DNA from: Burkholderiales bacterium C2
GTDB lineage: Bacteria; Pseudomonadota; Gammaproteobacteria; Burkholderiales; Burkholderiaceae_C
Direction of reading: 5' to 3'
Assembly: GCA_005503085.1 (NCBI GenBank)
Contig: SCOI01000002.1
Span: 333,280 to 397,279 of the forward strand
DNA: 64,000 nt
The notes beneath the pieces are model-generated. The model was not told the DNA's origin. It worked only from the letters and a program-made list of their open reading frames with translations, and did no database searches. A program made the position numbers and the translations under genes. Below are positions 11,191-19,577 of this stretch, piece by piece (the first letter of the stretch is position 1; the number at the start of each line of letters is the position of its first letter).

Positions 11191-11355
11191 ATGCTGCACT
11201 ACGCCGTTGTCTTCTTTCTGATCGCCCTGGTGGCCGCTGTGTTCGGCTTCGGTGGCATTGCCGCCGGTGCCGTCGGCATCGCCAAGGTGCTGTTCTTCGT
11301 CTTCGTGATCATGGCCCTGGTCAGCTTCGTGATCGGCCTGATGCGTCGAGGCTGA
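11191..11355 (+). CDS. DUF1328 (YtjA-like) small membrane protein
   Basis: This 54-residue protein consists of two hydrophobic helices separated by a short glycine/alanine-rich turn and ends in RRG, matching the DUF1328 family. AGGAGC lies about 9 bp upstream of the ATG. Members are common beside BON-domain genes in betaproteobacteria and are linked to envelope stress; the precise function is unknown. It is the first of the envelope genes at 11.2-12.3 kb. Confidence 0.88.
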   Translation: MLHYAVVFFLIALVAAVFGFGGIAAGAVGIAKVLFFVFVIMALVSFVIGLMRRG

Positions 11356-11390
11356 ACCCGTTCACTGTCATCACACCCAAGGAGCTCACG

Positions 11391-11837
11391 ATGAAAACCA
11401 CGACACAACAGCTGGCCATTTATGCAGGTGTCAGCCTGTCGGCCCTGGCCCTGATCGCCTGCCAACCCAAGCCCGATGAACCGACGGTCGGCCAGAAGGT
11501 CGACGGCGCCATCAGCCAGGCCGAGCAGAGCGCCGAACAGGCCAAGGCCAAGGCCGAGGAGATGGCCCGCGATGCCAAGACCGCCGGCGGCGCTGCGATG
11601 GACAAGGTCGAGACCGGCCTGGGCGACGCGGCCATCACCGCCAGCGTCAATGCCGAGCTGGCCAAGGACGCTCAGCTCAGTGCCTTGAAGATCAATGTCG
11701 ACACGCGCGAAGGCCGGGTCGCGCTGAAGGGCACGGCCCCCACCGCTGACGCGCGCGAGCGTGCCACCCAGCTGGCCGCTGCGGTCAAGGGTGTGATCAG
11801 CGTCGACAACCAGCTGAGCATCGAATCGCGTGGCTGA
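11391..11837 (+). CDS. BON-domain lipoprotein
   Basis: This is a 148-residue exported lipoprotein. The signal peptide ends in the lipobox LIAC (Cys about residue 24). An Ala/Lys/Glu-rich helical region (about 40-75) has a repeated AEQAKAKAEE pattern. One BON domain lies at about 80-146 (AITASVNAELAKDAQL, then VALKGTA). BON domains bind phospholipid or peptidoglycan and stabilise the envelope (OsmY and DolP are examples). AAGGAG sits 8 bp upstream of the ATG. It follows the DUF1328 gene by 35 bp in the same orientation. Confidence 0.9.
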   Translation: MKTTTQQLAIYAGVSLSALALIACQPKPDEPTVGQKVDGAISQAEQSAEQAKAKAEEMARDAKTAGGAAMDKVETGLGDAAITASVNAELAKDAQLSALKINVDTREGRVALKGTAPTADARERATQLAAAVKGVISVDNQLSIESRG

Positions 11838-11870
11838 GTGAGCCCGCAATCCCGGAGGGAGCCGGCCACC

Positions 11871-12347
11871 ATGCAAGCCCTTGCCGACATCAGCCAGGCC
11901 ACCCGCCTGGACGGTCTGAGCCCGGCCATGCAGAGCTATCTGCGTGAACGGGTCAGCGAAGCCGGGGCCGACGCGCCCTGGCTGCTGCCGACCCAATGGC
12001 AGATCCGGCTCTACCAATGCCTGGGCGATGCGGGCAGCGCCCGCGCCCTGTGCCGGGATCTGTTGAGCCTGGCCGACACCAACGCAGCCGACGATGCCGG
12101 CCTCGTCGCCGTCTTCGAGTGCGCGCCCTGCCAGGACCGTCGTTCCTTCGAGGCCAGCCTGGCCACCCATCTGCGCCTGATGCAGCAGTTCGACACCCGG
12201 CTGTCGCTGACCCATCTGCGCGGACATGTCGATGAGGCCCGGCTGCAGATCATGTCGCGCAGGGTGCGCATGATTGCGCTGCACGCCGATGCCGAGCGCT
12301 TGTCGCGCGTGCTGCCCTGCCCCGTGCTGGCCTTCTCGATGCTGTGA
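11871..12347 (+). CDS. Hypothetical protein
   Basis: This is a 158-residue soluble protein that I do not recognise. It is helical by composition, lacks a signal peptide and has two cysteines in ECAPCQ near residue 85. A Shine-Dalgarno GGAGGG lies about 11 bp upstream of the ATG at 11871, which is why this start was chosen over the in-frame GTG at 11838. It follows the BON lipoprotein in the same direction and may be cotranscribed. It converges on the AsmA-like gene with a 15-bp gap. Confidence 0.7.
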   Translation: MQALADISQATRLDGLSPAMQSYLRERVSEAGADAPWLLPTQWQIRLYQCLGDAGSARALCRDLLSLADTNAADDAGLVAVFECAPCQDRRSFEASLATHLRLMQQFDTRLSLTHLRGHVDEARLQIMSRRVRMIALHADAERLSRVLPCPVLAFSML

Positions 12348-12362
12348 GCGCGGCCGCGCGCC

Positions 12363-14312
12363 TCAAAGCCGCGGCCGGGCCCGCTCCAGCAGCCGTCGGC
12401 AGGCCTGCAGCATCTGCTGATCGGCGGCGCTATTGCCGCTGTCCATCAGGGGCAGCAGCGCAGCCAGGGGATTGATCAGGCCCAGCAGCACGGCCGGCAC
12501 CAGCCGGCGCATCAGCGGCTGGGCCTGCAACTGCCACTGCGGATCGGCAAGACTGCCGCTGATCTGCACCGGCGTGCGCAGCGACAGCGGGCTGAAATCC
12601 TTCGGTGCCACCCGCAGGCGCAGATCCAGCTGCTCGCTGGCCAGCGACAGGCGTCCCTCCATCCACAGCGTCGAGTCCTCGGTATCGAGCACCAGCGCGC
12701 GTGGCACGACCTGACCCTCGGACACATCCAGATCGGCCAGCGCGCAATGCAGCGGCAGCGCGCTGTCGCCGCGCAGCAGCAGGCCCAGGCCCTGAGCCAG
12801 ATCGACACCGGCAGCCTCGACGGCCAGGTGCGAGATCGCACCCTGCGACAGCGTCGCGGTGACGCGGCCGCGGGCGCTGGCCAGCAGCTCGGCGGTCGAG
12901 CGCCCCTGGCCGTTGAGCTTGAGCCGGCCGCGCATCTGGCCGCTGATCCAGGCCGGCTGGCCCGGCGTGCGGCTCTGGCGCAGCCAATGCGCGAGATCGA
13001 CCTCGGCCCAGTTCAGCTCGGTCTGCCACAGCGCCAGCGCGGCGCGCCCGTCCAGCCTGATGGCGCCGGCCAGGCGGCCGTGCGAGGTGCCGGCCTGCAG
13101 ATCCTGCAAGCTCAGCACCCCGTCCTGCAGCAGCAGCCGTGCGCGGGCCGGCGCCAGCGTATCGGCCAGCGCGCTGCCGAGCTCGATGCGTTGCAGATCG
13201 ATCTTCACATCGGCATCCATCGCCCGCAGCGAGGGCAGATCGAATTGCCGTCTGGGCAGCACGCGATCACCGGCCGTGCGGGGGCCGGGCTCGACCGGCA
13301 CGCCGATCGCCGGCCCCAGATCGGCCAGCCACAAGGCTTCACCGCCGAGGCGCCCGCTCAAGGCCGGACGCCCGCCCGCCTCCTGCAGCACGAAACTGCC
13401 GTTCAAGCGGCTGCGTCCCAGCACGGCCTGCTCCACCTCGACCTGCCAGCGCGGGCCTTCACGGGCCAGACGACCTTGGAACTTGAACGCGGCGGTGCTG
13501 GGCAGGGTCAGGCCCAGCGCATCGCCGATGGCCGACAGCGAAGGCCCGGCGAGGCGGTAGCTGCCGGCCAGGCCTTGCAGGCCCAGCAGCTCGCGCAGCG
13601 AACCCTCGAAATCCAGCGACGTCGCGCCCGCTCTCAGCTGCAGGCGCAGCGGCACCGCCGCCCCGCCGCCGGCATTGACCCAGGGCAGCGGCGAGGCCGT
13701 GTCCAGCCAGGCCTGCAAGGGGCGACCCAGATACTCGCCATGGGCGGTGGCAAACAGACCACCGTCGCGGCCATCCCGATCGGCGATCGCAAAGTCGATC
13801 GTCGCGCTGAGGCGGCGCGGTCGGTCATTCAGCAAGATGCGTCCGCCGCCCAGCCGCAGCTGCTCGAACTGCAGCAAGGCCGCGCCCTCGCTGGATTGCG
13901 CTCCGGTCTGCAGCGTCCAGCTGGCGCGGCCCTGCGGGTCGCGCCACAGATCGAGGTCGGCCGAGCGGGCCTGCAGCGAGCGCACGCGCAGGCTGCCGCT
14001 GCCGCGCCAGTCCCACAGATCCCAGTAGCGCAGGCGCAGCTCCACCGCCTCGGCGCGCAGGGTCGGCGTCTGCGCCCGCCAGGCGGGACCGGCGATCAGC
14101 AGATGGTCGGCCCGCAGGCGCAGGCCGCCGAGCAGGCGCAGCTGCAGCACGGCCCCGCCCTCAGTGGCCGACGCGAAACGGACTTCGCGGCCCAGGCGCT
14201 GCGACAGCATCTGCGCCAGCGGCGCGGCCAGCCAGGGCCAGCCCAGGCTCTCACCGACGGCAAAGCCGCCGGCACACAGGGCCAGACCGATCAGAGGCAG
14301 GCGCAGCTTCAT
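12363..14312 (-). CDS. AsmA-family envelope protein
   Basis: This is a 649-residue protein with an N-terminal membrane anchor (residues 5-22) and a long beta-rich periplasmic region. The C-terminal AsmA_2-like part (GRVTATLSQGAISHL, then RVAPKDFSPLSLRTPVQISGSLADP) is typical of AsmA/YhdP/TamB-type proteins. These are implicated in lipid transport and outer-membrane homeostasis. It ends in an Arg-rich tail. Its start lies 29 bp below a terminator for the upstream BON gene, so it has its own transcription unit. Confidence 0.87.
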   Translation of the reverse strand: MKLRLPLIGLALCAGGFAVGESLGWPWLAAPLAQMLSQRLGREVRFASATEGGAVLQLRLLGGLRLRADHLLIAGPAWRAQTPTLRAEAVELRLRYWDLWDWRGSGSLRVRSLQARSADLDLWRDPQGRASWTLQTGAQSSEGAALLQFEQLRLGGGRILLNDRPRRLSATIDFAIADRDGRDGGLFATAHGEYLGRPLQAWLDTASPLPWVNAGGGAAVPLRLQLRAGATSLDFEGSLRELLGLQGLAGSYRLAGPSLSAIGDALGLTLPSTAAFKFQGRLAREGPRWQVEVEQAVLGRSRLNGSFVLQEAGGRPALSGRLGGEALWLADLGPAIGVPVEPGPRTAGDRVLPRRQFDLPSLRAMDADVKIDLQRIELGSALADTLAPARARLLLQDGVLSLQDLQAGTSHGRLAGAIRLDGRAALALWQTELNWAEVDLAHWLRQSRTPGQPAWISGQMRGRLKLNGQGRSTAELLASARGRVTATLSQGAISHLAVEAAGVDLAQGLGLLLRGDSALPLHCALADLDVSEGQVVPRALVLDTEDSTLWMEGRLSLASEQLDLRLRVAPKDFSPLSLRTPVQISGSLADPQWQLQAQPLMRRLVPAVLLGLINPLAALLPLMDSGNSAADQQMLQACRRLLERARPRL

Positions 14313-14341
14313 CAGGATCCGATCGGAGGATGGTGCGTGCT

Positions 14342-14379
14342 AAAAAAAAGCCACCCGGCGCGTACTCGCGACGGGTGGC
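14342..14379 (-). terminator. Rho-independent terminator after the BON/glycine-zipper operon
   Basis: On the minus strand an 8-bp GCCACCCG/CGGGTGGC stem, with further pairing inside the loop, is followed by eight T residues. It lies 24 bp beyond the stop of the BON-domain gene and before the AsmA-like gene. Confidence 0.9.
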
Positions 14380-14402
14380 CGAGGCTGCGGTCCCTTGGGG
14401 GC

Positions 14403-14723
14403 TCAGGATCGCACAGACAACTCGTTCTTGACCTGCTTGACGCCGCTGACGCCGCGCGCCAGCGACTCGGCCATCGCACGCTCGTTCTGGCTCTTCGCAA
14501 AGCCCGACAGCATCACGGTGCCGTTGAGCGTCTCGACGCTGATCGCGGCCGCGTCGACCTGCTTGCTCTCGACAAACTTCGCCTTCACCGCCGTCGTGAT
14601 GGCCGAGTCATCGATATAGGCGCCGACCGTGGACTGGCCACGGCTGACGGCGCAGCCCTGCAGGGCCACCAGGGACAGAGCAGTTGCCAATGAAATAACG
14701 ATTGCACGGGTAGACATGATCAT
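14403..14723 (-). CDS. BON-domain lipoprotein
   Basis: This is a 106-residue lipoprotein with a signal peptide and lipobox LQGC (Cys about residue 24), followed by a single BON domain (DSAITTAVKAKFVES, then VMLSGFAKS). AAGGAG lies 7 bp upstream of the ATG at 14723; a second ATG two codons later is possible. It is the last gene of a minus-strand operon with the 50-residue ORF and the glycine-zipper lipoprotein, and it ends at a strong terminator. It probably acts in outer-membrane maintenance. Confidence 0.9.
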   Translation of the reverse strand: MIMSTRAIVISLATALSLVALQGCAVSRGQSTVGAYIDDSAITTAVKAKFVESKQVDAAAISVETLNGTVMLSGFAKSQNERAMAESLARGVSGVKQVKNELSVRS

Positions 14724-14741
14724 CAGAGTTCTCCTTAGGTT

Positions 14742-14894
14742 TTATTGCTGGACCGGCGGCTGGCTGACAGCCTCGGTCGTGTCGTACAGAAACGGGAAAG
14801 CCACTTCGTAGCCCAGCTCAAGAGCGGCCGCATCGACCGGCTCAAGCGGCGCCTGCGGGGCCCACAGGGCTTGAGGGAAATCACTGAAACTCAT
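14742..14894 (-). CDS. Small 50-residue protein between two envelope lipoproteins
   Basis: This ORF starts with ATG at 14894 and has a perfect AGGAGG Shine-Dalgarno 5 bp upstream. It ends with TAA 18 bp before the next gene. The protein begins MSFSDFPQALWAP and ends PVQQ; it is acidic and rich in Pro and Ala, with no signal peptide. I do not recognise it. The strong ribosome binding site and its position inside the operon, between the glycine-zipper and BON genes, make translation likely. Confidence 0.6.
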   Translation of the reverse strand: MSFSDFPQALWAPQAPLEPVDAAALELGYEVAFPFLYDTTEAVSQPPVQQ

Positions 14895-14936
14895 GGGATC
14901 CTCCTGTTGCTTGGGCCGCCTTGGACTGATCAGCGC

Positions 14937-15164
14937 TTACTTCTTCTTGCTCAACTCATTGCCGATGGCGCCGCCAACCACCGCGCCGCCGACCGTGCCC
15001 ACGGTGCTGCCGCCGGTGGCGGCCGCACCGACCACCCCGCCGACCACCGCACCGACCGCGGTATTGGCCTCGCGCTTGCTCATGCCGGCACAGGCGCTGA
15101 GGCTGAGCGCCAGCGTGGCGATGGCCAGAGTGGAGAGAAGACTGTGTCTGTTGATTTTGTTCAT
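14937..15164 (-). CDS. Glycine-zipper (OsmB-like) lipoprotein
   Basis: This is a 75-residue lipoprotein. The signal peptide ends in the lipobox LSAC, followed by a GxxxG-rich glycine-zipper segment (AVGAVVGGVVGAAATGG, then GGAVVGGAIGNE) and a Lys tail. Glycine-zipper 2TM proteins insert in or line the outer membrane; OsmB is the osmotic-stress example. The start at 15164 has AGGAG 6 bp upstream. It is the first gene of the operon that continues with the 50-residue ORF and the BON lipoprotein. Confidence 0.87.
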   Translation of the reverse strand: MNKINRHSLLSTLAIATLALSLSACAGMSKREANTAVGAVVGGVVGAAATGGSTVGTVGGAVVGGAIGNELSKKK

Positions 15165-15365
15165 GCTGGACTCCTGTAAGGGATGGAAGCAGTGTGCGCG
15201 GCGAGGCGGTCGACAAGAATCAGCCAAGCTCGCGAAGCCGTGTCAGACAGCGCCGACAACACTCACAAACAGCAACGCATGCAAGCCCCCATCTCAGCGC
15301 GCTGCCGGGAAAACCCGCAAAATCACGAGAGAAACACTCTCCGGCCGGTATCCACCACGCCATCA

Positions 15366-16049
15366 ATGGACAGACTCACCGCCCCCTCCGCCACACCACA
15401 AGCCAGCCTGCCGAGCTCCAGATGGCTGACCCTGCCCGCCCCGCTGCTGGCCGCCCTGTTGGCGGTGCTGCTCTGGCTGAGCCTGGCGCCGCCCCAGGTC
15501 ATGCATGTGATGCGCGAGGGCGGCCCGATCGAGGGCATGACCGAGATCCTCTACTTCTTGCTGGCTGCCGCGCTGTGGTTGAGTCCGCGCGCGGCGGGCG
15601 AGTGGCGCACGACGCTGGCGCTGTCGGTGATGCTGGCCGCGGCCGGCGCGCGCGAGATGGACCTGCACAAGCACTGGACCGGCACCAGCGTGCTCAAGGT
15701 CAGCTTCTATCTGCGCGACGCACCGCTGCATCAGAAGATCGTCGCCTTCGTGATCCTGGCGCTGATCGCCGCGGCCGCCATCGACCTGCTGCGCCGGCAT
15801 GGCCAGGCGCTGTGGCAGCGTCTGAAGGCGCGCGAGCCGGTGGCCTGCAGCATCGCGCTGTTCTTCGTCACGATGGCCATCAGCAAGGTGCTGGACCGCT
15901 CGATCAACGTGCTGGCCGAGGACTTCGGCATCGCCAGCTCGGCCTCGGTGCTGGCCCTGGTCTCGGCGCTGGAGGAGACGGTTGAGCTGTCCCTGCCGGT
16001 GATGGCCGGCCTGGCGCGCTGGCAGTATCTGCGGCTCAGAAGGGCCTAG
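15366..16049 (+). CDS. Multi-spanning membrane protein of unknown function
   Basis: This is a 227-residue protein with about five hydrophobic segments (about 23-43, 58-73, 80-95, 120-140 and 160-180). There is a conserved-looking charged stretch REMDLHKHWTGTSVLK in a loop. I do not recognise the family. The ATG at 15366 removes an unlikely basic 61-residue extension. It ends 11 bp before the QseB-like regulator, so it is probably cotranscribed with that two-component system and could act as a sensor partner or target. Confidence 0.7.
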   Translation: MDRLTAPSATPQASLPSSRWLTLPAPLLAALLAVLLWLSLAPPQVMHVMREGGPIEGMTEILYFLLAAALWLSPRAAGEWRTTLALSVMLAAAGAREMDLHKHWTGTSVLKVSFYLRDAPLHQKIVAFVILALIAAAAIDLLRRHGQALWQRLKAREPVACSIALFFVTMAISKVLDRSINVLAEDFGIASSASVLALVSALEETVELSLPVMAGLARWQYLRLRRA

Positions 16050-16060
16050 CATAGGCAGCC

Positions 16061-16735
16061 ATGCGCCTACTCGTCGTTGAAGATGATGCCCAGCTGGGCG
16101 ATGCCCTGGCCAGCGGCCTGCGTCAGCTGGGCCATGCGGTCGACTGGTTCCGGGATGGCGCCAGCGCCGGCGCCGCGCTGGCCGGTGCGCCCTATGACGC
16201 GATGGTGCTGGACCTGGGCCTGCCCGGCGGCGATGGCATGCAGTGGCTGGCGCGCTGGCGCGCCTCGGGGCTGGCGCTGCCGGTGCTGATACTGACGGCA
16301 CGCGACGCGGTGGAGCAGCGCATCGCCGGGCTGGACGCTGGCGCCGACGACTATCTGGTCAAGCCCATCACGATCGACGAGCTGGCCGCGCGGCTGCGCG
16401 CGATGCTGCGGCGCTCGGCCGGCCGGGCCCAATCGGTCTGGCAGCATGGCGCGCTGGCCTATGACCCGGCGACCAAGCAGGTGCGCTGGCGCGGCCAGCC
16501 CGTCGAGCTGACCGGGCGCGAGATGGCGCTGCTGGAGGTCTTGATGGCCCACCCGCAGCGCGTGCTGAGCAAGGAGCATCTGAAGGACAAGCTCTACGAC
16601 TGGAGCGGCGGCGAGCCCGAGGGCAATGCGCTGGAGGTGCATATCCACCATCTGCGCCGCAAGATCGACCCGGCCATCGTGCGCACCGTGCGCGGCGTCG
16701 GCTATGCGCTGGGCGCGGCCGAGGAGGCCCAATGA
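16061..16735 (+). CDS. OmpR-family response regulator (QseB/TctD-like)
   Basis: This is a 224-residue regulator with a receiver domain (acidic ED/D at residues 7-9, phospho-acceptor Asp51 in VLDLGLPGGDG, Lys in YLVKP). The OmpR-type winged helix follows (ELTGREMALLEVL, then LEVHIHHLRRKI, VRTVRGVGYAL). It overlaps the downstream kinase by 4 bp (ATGA), so the two are cognate. It resembles the QseB/PmrA/TctD group; the signal is not determined. Confidence 0.92.
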   Translation: MRLLVVEDDAQLGDALASGLRQLGHAVDWFRDGASAGAALAGAPYDAMVLDLGLPGGDGMQWLARWRASGLALPVLILTARDAVEQRIAGLDAGADDYLVKPITIDELAARLRAMLRRSAGRAQSVWQHGALAYDPATKQVRWRGQPVELTGREMALLEVLMAHPQRVLSKEHLKDKLYDWSGGEPEGNALEVHIHHLRRKIDPAIVRTVRGVGYALGAAEEAQ

Positions 16736-18069
16736 GCTTGCAGCGGCGGCTGCTGCTCTATCTGCTGATGTGTGCGCCGCTGGTCTGGGGCGTGGCGCTG
16801 TTCATCTCGGTGGACAGGGCCCGGCATGAGGTCAACGAGCTCTTCGATACCGAGATGATCCGCCTGGCCCGCCAGGTGCAGGCGACGCTGAGTTCGACCC
16901 AGCCGGGCGAGCGGGTGCCCGCAGCACCAGCAGAAGGCGCGGCCGATGCCGGCGAAGCCGATGTGCGCGATCTGGCCATCGCGGTCTGGGATGCCGGCGG
17001 CCAGCTGCTGCTGTCCGACCGCGAGGGTGTGCAGCTGCCGCGCCGTGCCGAGGCGGCGGGTTTCGTCGACCTGACGCTGGAGGCCGAGCCCTGGCGGGTC
17101 TACTACCTGCAATCGGCCGGCGGGCAATGGCTGGTGGCAGCCGGGCAGAAGGCCTATGAACGCGACGAGCTGGTGTTCGACCTCACCGCCAGCCAGCTCG
17201 GGCCCTGGCTGCTGGTGCTGCCGGTGCTGCTGCTGGCGATGGCCTGGGCGGTGCGGCGGGCGCTGGCTCCGGTGCACCAGCTGACCGCCGAGCTGCAGGG
17301 CCGCGGCCCGAATGATCTGCAGCCGGTGCCGCAAAGCCATGCGCCGGCCGAGCTGAAGCCGCTGGTGGGGGCAATGAACGGCCTGTTCGAGCGCATCGAT
17401 TCCATGCTGGCGCGCGAGCGCCGTTTCACCGCCGATGCCGCCCATGAGCTGCGCACGCCGCTGGCCGTGCTGCGCGCGCAATGGGATGTCGTGCGCCGCT
17501 CGGCCAGCGCCGAGGAGCGCGCCGCCGCCGAGGCCAAGCTGGGTGCCGGGCTGGAGCGCATGGACCGCCTGGTCACCCAGATGCTGGCGCTCTCGCGCCT
17601 GGAGGCCAGCGCCGGCCTGGGCCACAGCAGCGAGCTGCACTGGCCGATCATCGTCGAGCAGGTGATCAGCGACTGCCTGCCGCTGGCCGAGCGCCGCCGC
17701 ATCGAGCTGGCCTGCGACTGGCCGGCGCCGGGCGAGCATGCGCTGCCGCTGCTGGGCGACGAGCAGCTGATGATGGTGCTGCTGCGCAATCTGCTGGACA
17801 ACGCGCTGCGCTACGCGCCGCCGGGCACGACGGCCACGCTGCGCTTCGAGCCCGGGCGGCTCAGCGTCGAGAACGCGGGCGAGCCGCTGACGGCCGAGCA
17901 ACTGGCGCGCCTGGGCGAACGCTTCCACCGCAGCGAGGGCCAGGCGGAGAGCGGCAGCGGCCTGGGCCTGTCCATCGCGCAGCGCATCGCCGCGCTGCAC
18001 CGGCTGAAGCTGGCGTTCGGCGCCGGCGCCGACGGGCGCGGCTTCCGGGCCGTGCTGAGCCGGGCCTAG
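16732..18069 (+). CDS. Sensor histidine kinase (QseC/TctE-like)
   Basis: This is a 445-residue inner-membrane kinase. The N-terminal helix (8-26) and a second helix (about 157-180) bracket a periplasmic sensor of about 125 residues of the 2CSK_N type. A HAMP-like stretch follows. The HisKA motif is FTADAAHELRTPLAV, and the HATPase has an N-box (NLLDNALRYAPPG) and a GSGLGLSI G-box. It is translationally coupled to the preceding regulator. Confidence 0.92.
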   Translation: MSLQRRLLLYLLMCAPLVWGVALFISVDRARHEVNELFDTEMIRLARQVQATLSSTQPGERVPAAPAEGAADAGEADVRDLAIAVWDAGGQLLLSDREGVQLPRRAEAAGFVDLTLEAEPWRVYYLQSAGGQWLVAAGQKAYERDELVFDLTASQLGPWLLVLPVLLLAMAWAVRRALAPVHQLTAELQGRGPNDLQPVPQSHAPAELKPLVGAMNGLFERIDSMLARERRFTADAAHELRTPLAVLRAQWDVVRRSASAEERAAAEAKLGAGLERMDRLVTQMLALSRLEASAGLGHSSELHWPIIVEQVISDCLPLAERRRIELACDWPAPGEHALPLLGDEQLMMVLLRNLLDNALRYAPPGTTATLRFEPGRLSVENAGEPLTAEQLARLGERFHRSEGQAESGSGLGLSIAQRIAALHRLKLAFGAGADGRGFRAVLSRA

Positions 18070-18085
18070 CCGGGCTCAGCCAGGC

Positions 18086-18724
18086 TTAGCGGGACTTGGT
18101 CTTTTCGAGCAGAGCCCGCGCCTCCTCGCGCCGGCCGGTGTCGGCGATCTGGCGGCCGGGCCGGGCCGGCGCCTGCAGCGCGCGCTCCAGATAGGTCTGC
18201 GCCTCGGCCGGCTGCCTGGTCTCGATCAGGTATTCGGCATAGAAGAAATTGGGGTCTATGCCCTTGGGATTCAGCGCCAGCGCCTTTTGCAGCAGCTCGC
18301 GCGCCTTGGCCTTGTCGCCAAAAGCGATCGGCCAGCCCGGCACCTTGTAGTACAGCACGCCCAGGCTGTTGTAGGCCGAGCCGTCCAGCGCATTGCCGTC
18401 GATCTGTATCGCCGCTTCATACAGCGCCTTGGCCTGCTTGACCAGGCCCAGCGCACCGAGGCCGCCCTTCTCACCAGCCCAGGAGCTGACGACGATGCCC
18501 TCCCAGACCAGCGGCTCGCTGCGGCCGGCAAAGCTCTCGCTGAGCTTGTGGGCCTTGGCGGCCAGGGCCTCGAAGCGCTTCTCGCGCTCGGCCGCCGGGG
18601 TCTGGTAGCGGATCACCTCCCAGTCGTGCTGGATCTCGGTGACGGCGTCGTCGACAGCGGCGGCCTGGGCCATCGGTGCGCCAGCCAAAGCAAGCAGCAT
18701 GCTCAGGTGCAATGAAATCTTCAT
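18086..18724 (-). CDS. Periplasmic TPR-repeat protein
   Basis: This is a 212-residue exported protein with a signal peptide cleaved near AQA/A (residue 21). Tetratricopeptide-like helices follow (LVKQAKALYEAAIQIDGNALDGSAYNSL-type repeat at about 95-120, then ARELLQKALALNPKG and AQTYLERALQAP). The ATG at 18724 starts the signal peptide. It is the last gene of the five-gene operon running from the thermostable-hemolysin-family gene, 13 bp after the SDR. It may scaffold or transport the pathway product, which is inferred. Confidence 0.8.
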   Translation of the reverse strand: MKISLHLSMLLALAGAPMAQAAAVDDAVTEIQHDWEVIRYQTPAAEREKRFEALAAKAHKLSESFAGRSEPLVWEGIVVSSWAGEKGGLGALGLVKQAKALYEAAIQIDGNALDGSAYNSLGVLYYKVPGWPIAFGDKAKARELLQKALALNPKGIDPNFFYAEYLIETRQPAEAQTYLERALQAPARPGRQIADTGRREEARALLEKTKSR

Positions 18725-18737
18725 GGATGGGTCCTTG

Positions 18738-19577
18738 TCAGCAGGTGAGGGTCGCAGGGGCGCCGTCCGGGGACGGTTGTTGCAGCAGCGGCGGCAGGCT
18801 GCGGCGGTGTTTGGTGAAGGCGCCGTCCAGCAGCGGGCCGGCCAGGCCGTTGAGCCGGACCGCCAGTGTTTCGGGAAAGCCGATGAAGCGCTCGGCGCCC
18901 TCGCTCTCCAGCAGGCGCAGCAGGGCCTGGGCAACCCGCTCGGGCGCGTCCATCGCGGTGCCGGTGGCGCGGTTATAGGCCTGCACGCCGGCGTTGTTGA
19001 ACTCGGTGCGGGTGCTGCGCGGGCCCAGGTACTGCACCCGCACCCGGCTGTCGCCCAGCTCGCGGCGCAGCGCCTCGGCAAAGCCGCGCAGGCCGAACTT
19101 GCTGGCGCTGTAGGCAGAAAAGCCCGGCAGACCCAACCGCCCCAGTGCCGAGCCGATGCAGATGATTTGCGCGCGCGGCTGGCAGCGCAGATGCGGCAGC
19201 AGGGCCTGGCTCAGCAGCATCGGTGCGAGCAGATTGATGTCCAGCAACTGGCGTATCGCAGTGGGCTCCAGGGTTTCGAGCCGGCCGAAGCTGGGCGCGC
19301 CGGCGCCATGCACCAGCACATTGCAGCCCCAGTCGGCCGCGATCTCGGCCAGCGGCCGCAGGCGCTCTGCCTGGGCCAGATCGGTGGCCACCCAGCGCAG
19401 CCGCGCCGGCTCAACGCCATGGCGCTGGCCCAGCTCATGAACCTGGGCGGCCAGCCGGGCCGGCGAGCGGCCCACCAGCAGCAGCGCGGCGCCGGCCTGC
19501 AGCAGGCTGTCGGCCACCGCGCGGCCGATGCCGCCGCAGGCCCCGGTCAGCAGCACACGGGCTTGAGCGGCCTTCAT
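18738..19577 (-). CDS. Short-chain dehydrogenase/reductase (SDR)
   Basis: This is a 279-residue classical SDR. The nucleotide-binding TGACGGIG motif is at residues 11-18, a second motif GAGAP is near residue 92, and the active site has Ser and YSASK (about residue 157). It reduces or oxidises a carbonyl or hydroxyl with NAD(P)H. The start overlaps the upstream diiron-protein stop in an ATGA junction. In this operon it would act on the product of the AMP ligase and the diiron enzyme, which is inferred from context. Confidence 0.9.
   Translation of the reverse strand: MKAAQARVLLTGACGGIGRAVADSLLQAGAALLLVGRSPARLAAQVHELGQRHGVEPARLRWVATDLAQAERLRPLAEIAADWGCNVLVHGAGAPSFGRLETLEPTAIRQLLDINLLAPMLLSQALLPHLRCQPRAQIICIGSALGRLGLPGFSAYSASKFGLRGFAEALRRELGDSRVRVQYLGPRSTRTEFNNAGVQAYNRATGTAMDAPERVAQALLRLLESEGAERFIGFPETLAVRLNGLAGPLLDGAFTKHRRSLPPLLQQPSPDGAPATLTC

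Noticed and set aside
12747..14693. 648-residue frame on the plus strand opposite the AsmA-like gene
   Set aside because: It is an antisense shadow in GC-rich sequence, Gln/Arg-rich with no family motifs, while the minus strand gives a clear AsmA-like protein.
14745..15179. Plus-strand frame through the small-lipoprotein operon
   Set aside because: It is antisense to three genes with good ribosome binding sites.
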